This document shows positions 5,707-6,901 of a DNA stretch of 6,901 bases, piece after piece. The stretch's first letter is position 1; each line of letters opens with the position of its first letter. Location: NCBI GenBank assembly GCA_017958705.1, contig JAGDCE010000220.1, forward strand, positions 1-6,901, given 5' to 3'. Source of the DNA: Clostridia bacterium. GTDB taxonomy: Bacteria; Bacillota; Clostridia; Oscillospirales; CAG-272. A program made the position numbers and the translations under genes. The notes under the pieces are model-generated. The model searched no databases. It had not been told where the DNA came from and worked only from the letters and a program-made list of their open reading frames with translations.

Positions 5707-6486
5707 ATGAATTATTTCTTTATACACAGAGATCAGATATACGAACAGGGGCTTTCGATCGGGTTCAAAACCTTTTCGGCGGGGCACCTGATATGGCTGC
5801 TCGGCATCGCCGCTTTCTGCGTGCTGACCGGGCTGTTTTACAAGAGCCGCGACGAGCGCGGCAGAGACCTGATGCGCAAATCCTGCGGACTGCTGATCGT
5901 CATACTCGAATATCTGAAGATCATCGTGATGGGCCTTAACGGCGTCAAGATACTCGAATTCGTACCGCTGCATCTGTGCAGCGCCGCCGGCCTCGCCGTG
6001 CTCGTGTACGCGCTGTGGCCGAGGATGAAGGGGATAGGTCAGGTCTTCGCGTACGCGTTTTTCCCCGCAGCGATCCTCGCGGTCGTCTTCCCGAGCTCGA
6101 CGATGTATCCGTGGTGGAACTTCTACTGCCTGCACACGTTCATCTTCCACGCGCTTATAATCGCGTTCTTCATCTGGCTGCTTATGGCGGGCGAGATCGT
6201 GCCGAGCTATAAAGGCGTGTGGATCGGGCTTCTTTTCATCGCCGTATTCTCGGTGCCGATATACTTCATCGACGGGGCGTTCAACGTCAACTACATGTTC
6301 ATCGGCACGCGCTCCGACGTCGGCATACTCGCCGTTATGTGGGACGCGATAGTCCCGAAGTACGGCAGACCGGTATTCGCGCTCGTTATGGGGCTTATCA
6401 TGATCGCCGTCGCGCACGTGCTTTACGGCATATTCTTACTCGGAAGAAAACTGACAAGTCCCGGAAAGAAGAAAAAATCCAAATAA
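5707..6486 (+). CDS. YwaF/TMEM164-family integral membrane protein
   Basis: The protein has 259 residues with about seven hydrophobic helices (near 26-45, 58-76, 83-102, 112-130, 141-160, 170-188 and 222-246) and a basic cytoplasmic tail (GRKLTSPGKKKKSK). Family features visible are F-x-x-x-H-L in helix 1 (FSAGHLIWLLG), the PLHLCSAAG segment at 87-95, a proline-rich FFPAAILAVVFPSS (118-131), a conserved FYCLHTFIFH (139-148) and NYMFIGTR (195-202). This matches the B. subtilis YwaF type (TIGR02206, related to TMEM164). Bacterial function is not established; the conserved histidines, cysteine and prolines inside helices would suit a membrane enzyme. GGAG at 5695-5698 lies 8 nt before the start. 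The in-frame ATG at 5620 is rejected because the promoter would then fall inside the gene. It is transcribed separately from the preceding cluster. Confidence 0.88.
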   Translation: MNYFFIHRDQIYEQGLSIGFKTFSAGHLIWLLGIAAFCVLTGLFYKSRDERGRDLMRKSCGLLIVILEYLKIIVMGLNGVKILEFVPLHLCSAAGLAVLVYALWPRMKGIGQVFAYAFFPAAILAVVFPSSTMYPWWNFYCLHTFIFHALIIAFFIWLLMAGEIVPSYKGVWIGLLFIAVFSVPIYFIDGAFNVNYMFIGTRSDVGILAVMWDAIVPKYGRPVFALVMGLIMIAVAHVLYGIFLLGRKLTSPGKKKKSK

Positions 6487-6506
6487 CAAAAAAACGCCGC
6501 CGGATC

Positions 6507-6532
6507 GCCGACTGTTCTTAAGGACAGTCGGC
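6507..6532. repeat. Near-perfect 26-nt palindrome behind the YwaF-type gene
   Basis: The arms GCCGACTGT and ACAGTCGGC pair perfectly (9 bp); the inner TCTTAAGG can add a wobble and two more pairs. No T-run follows on the plus strand, so it is not a normal intrinsic terminator in that direction. On the minus strand a T7 stretch comes 12 nt after the stem, too far for a standard one. It directly abuts the array at 6534-6690 and may be its first element. Confidence 0.8.
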
Positions 6533-6533
6533 A

Positions 6534-6690
6534 GTTATGAGTTTCGCTGACGCGAAACGTTATGAGCGCCGGCGCGCGTTATGATTGCTTTGCAAGATAT
6601 GAGTGCCTGCGGCACGTTTGCGAAACTCATATCATAACGTTGAAGCGAAGCTTCAACTCATAACTTGCACGCATCGCGTGCAATCATAAC
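6534..6690. repeat. Nested palindrome array with GTTATGA / TCATAAC separators
   Basis: Small hairpins alternate with a 7-nt word that inverts at the centre. Left separators: GTTATGA at 6534, 6559 and 6578, and GATATGA at 6596. Right separators: TCATATC at 6627, and TCATAAC at 6632, 6658 and 6684. Each left copy is the reverse complement of its mirror partner. Between them sit GTTTCGC-TGAC-GCGAAAC (6541-6558), GCGCCGGCGC (6566-6575), TTGC-TTT-GCAA (6585-6595), GTGCC-TGC-GGCAC (6603-6615), GTTT-GCG-AAAC (6616-6626), GTTGAAGC-GAA-GCTTCAAC (6639-6657) and TTGCACGC-ATC-GCGTGCAA (6665-6683). The outermost pair extends to 9 bp (CAGTTATGA 6532-6540 with TCATAACTG 6684-6692). Folded, it would form a central interrupted stem with hairpin side arms. 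I know no named family; a non-autonomous mobile element or structured 3' UTR is possible. Confidence 0.85.
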
Positions 6691-6708
6691 TGTAAACTGT
6701 TTCTATGG

Positions 6709-6725
6709 CGTTTGGCACACAAACG
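6709..6725. repeat. Small hairpin CGTTTG-GCACA-CAAACG
   Basis: A 6-bp perfect stem with a 5-nt loop lies between the palindrome array and the terminator. It lacks the TCATAAC separator, so it may be outside the array. The stretch 6487-6840 has no gene on either strand; besides this hairpin it holds the palindromes, the terminator and a T8 run. Confidence 0.45.
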
Positions 6726-6753
6726 TCCTGCTTGCAGAGGTATGCGACAAAAT

Positions 6754-6796
6754 ACCGGCTGAAATAAGGTTTTTCTTCCTTACTTCAGCCGGTTTT
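6754..6796 (+). terminator. Rho-independent terminator, probably bidirectional
   Basis: The 5' arm ACCGGCTGAA (6754-6763) pairs with TTCAGCCGGT (6784-6793); after one A-C mismatch five more pairs follow (TAAGG 6765-6769 with CCTTA 6778-6782), around an 8-nt T-rich loop. TTTT follows on the plus strand (6793-6796), and AAAA precedes it (6749-6752), giving a U-run on the minus strand as well. It would end the YwaF-type transcript about 300 nt after its stop codon, placing the palindrome array in the 3' UTR, and could also end a converging minus-strand gene. Confidence 0.75.
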
Positions 6797-6840
6797 CATT
6801 CACTGTCCTTTAGAGTACCTTGCAATGGGAGGCGTTTTTT

Positions 6841-6901
6841 TTATCTGCGGTCATTATTCAAGATATTAGCGGCAACGATCACGAAGGTCGTTAAAACCGT
6901 C
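6841..6901 (-). CDS. Possible C-terminus of a small hydrophobic protein, cut by the window edge
   Basis: Read on the minus strand, the last codons before TAA (complement of 6841-6843) give TVLTTFVIVAANILNNDRR: a hydrophobic stretch followed by a short polar and basic tail. This is the look of a single-helix protein end, such as small membrane peptides or holin-like toxins common in Bacillota. Only 19 residues are visible and no start can be judged. A converging gene would fit the bidirectional terminator at 6754-6796. It may equally be chance, so the call is tentative. Confidence 0.35.
   Translation of the reverse strand, partial: TVLTTFVIVAANILNNDRR

Noticed and set aside
5686..6417. 243-codon minus-strand frame opposite the YwaF-type gene
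   Set aside because: It is an artefact of the strong codon bias: it yields an extremely charged H, R, D and E-rich product, while the plus strand encodes a clear multi-helix family protein with its own promoter.
6507..6532. 26-nt palindrome as the intrinsic terminator of the YwaF-type gene
   Set aside because: It is followed by AGTTATGAG rather than a T-run; the hairpin at 6754-6796 is a better candidate.
6534..6690. CRISPR array or integron attC sites
   Set aside because: The conserved word is only 7 nt and changes orientation at the centre, and the intervening segments are themselves palindromes. That fits neither CRISPR repeats with unique spacers nor attC sites, and no cas or integrase gene is present.

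Overview
The window looks like a fragment of a Bacillota (Firmicutes) chromosome, probably an uncultured Clostridia or Oscillospiraceae-like lineage. The reasons are strong GGAGG-type ribosome binding sites at nearly every gene, a textbook sigma-A promoter (TTGACA-18-TATAAT), a TTG start, and families common in that group (YwaF-type membrane protein, YdeI/OmpD-associated protein, GNATs, DUF4116 repeats). Lineage is inference. Eight genes run on the plus strand. There are no RNA genes, insertion sequences, CRISPR arrays or phage genes.

Left part (1-3527): the 3' part of a DUF4116-type repeat protein enters from the left edge. It is followed by two short AT-rich membrane-protein genes, then a 479-residue soluble protein that I do not recognise and that appears to be built from internally duplicated modules. 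A near-identical 17-nt stem-loop-like repeat lies just upstream of the first small membrane gene and of the 479-aa gene.

Middle part (3597-5609): a compact co-directional cluster, with gaps of 12-26 nt, encodes a GNAT with an extra N-terminal domain, a second GNAT, a YdeI/OmdA-family protein and a 93-aa unknown with a TTG start. Spacing suggests one transcript. The substrates of the acetyltransferases cannot be read from the sequence.

Right part (5647-6901): a consensus promoter drives a seven-helix YwaF/TMEM164-family membrane protein. Behind it is about 350 nt of non-coding DNA dominated by a strikingly regular array of small palindromes. The palindromes are separated by a 7-nt word, GTTATGA in the left half and its reverse complement TCATAAC in the right half, so the whole block is itself a nested inverted repeat. 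A probable bidirectional terminator follows. The C-terminus of a possible small hydrophobic protein on the minus strand then meets the right edge. The palindrome array is the most unusual thing in the window, and the modular 479-aa protein is second.
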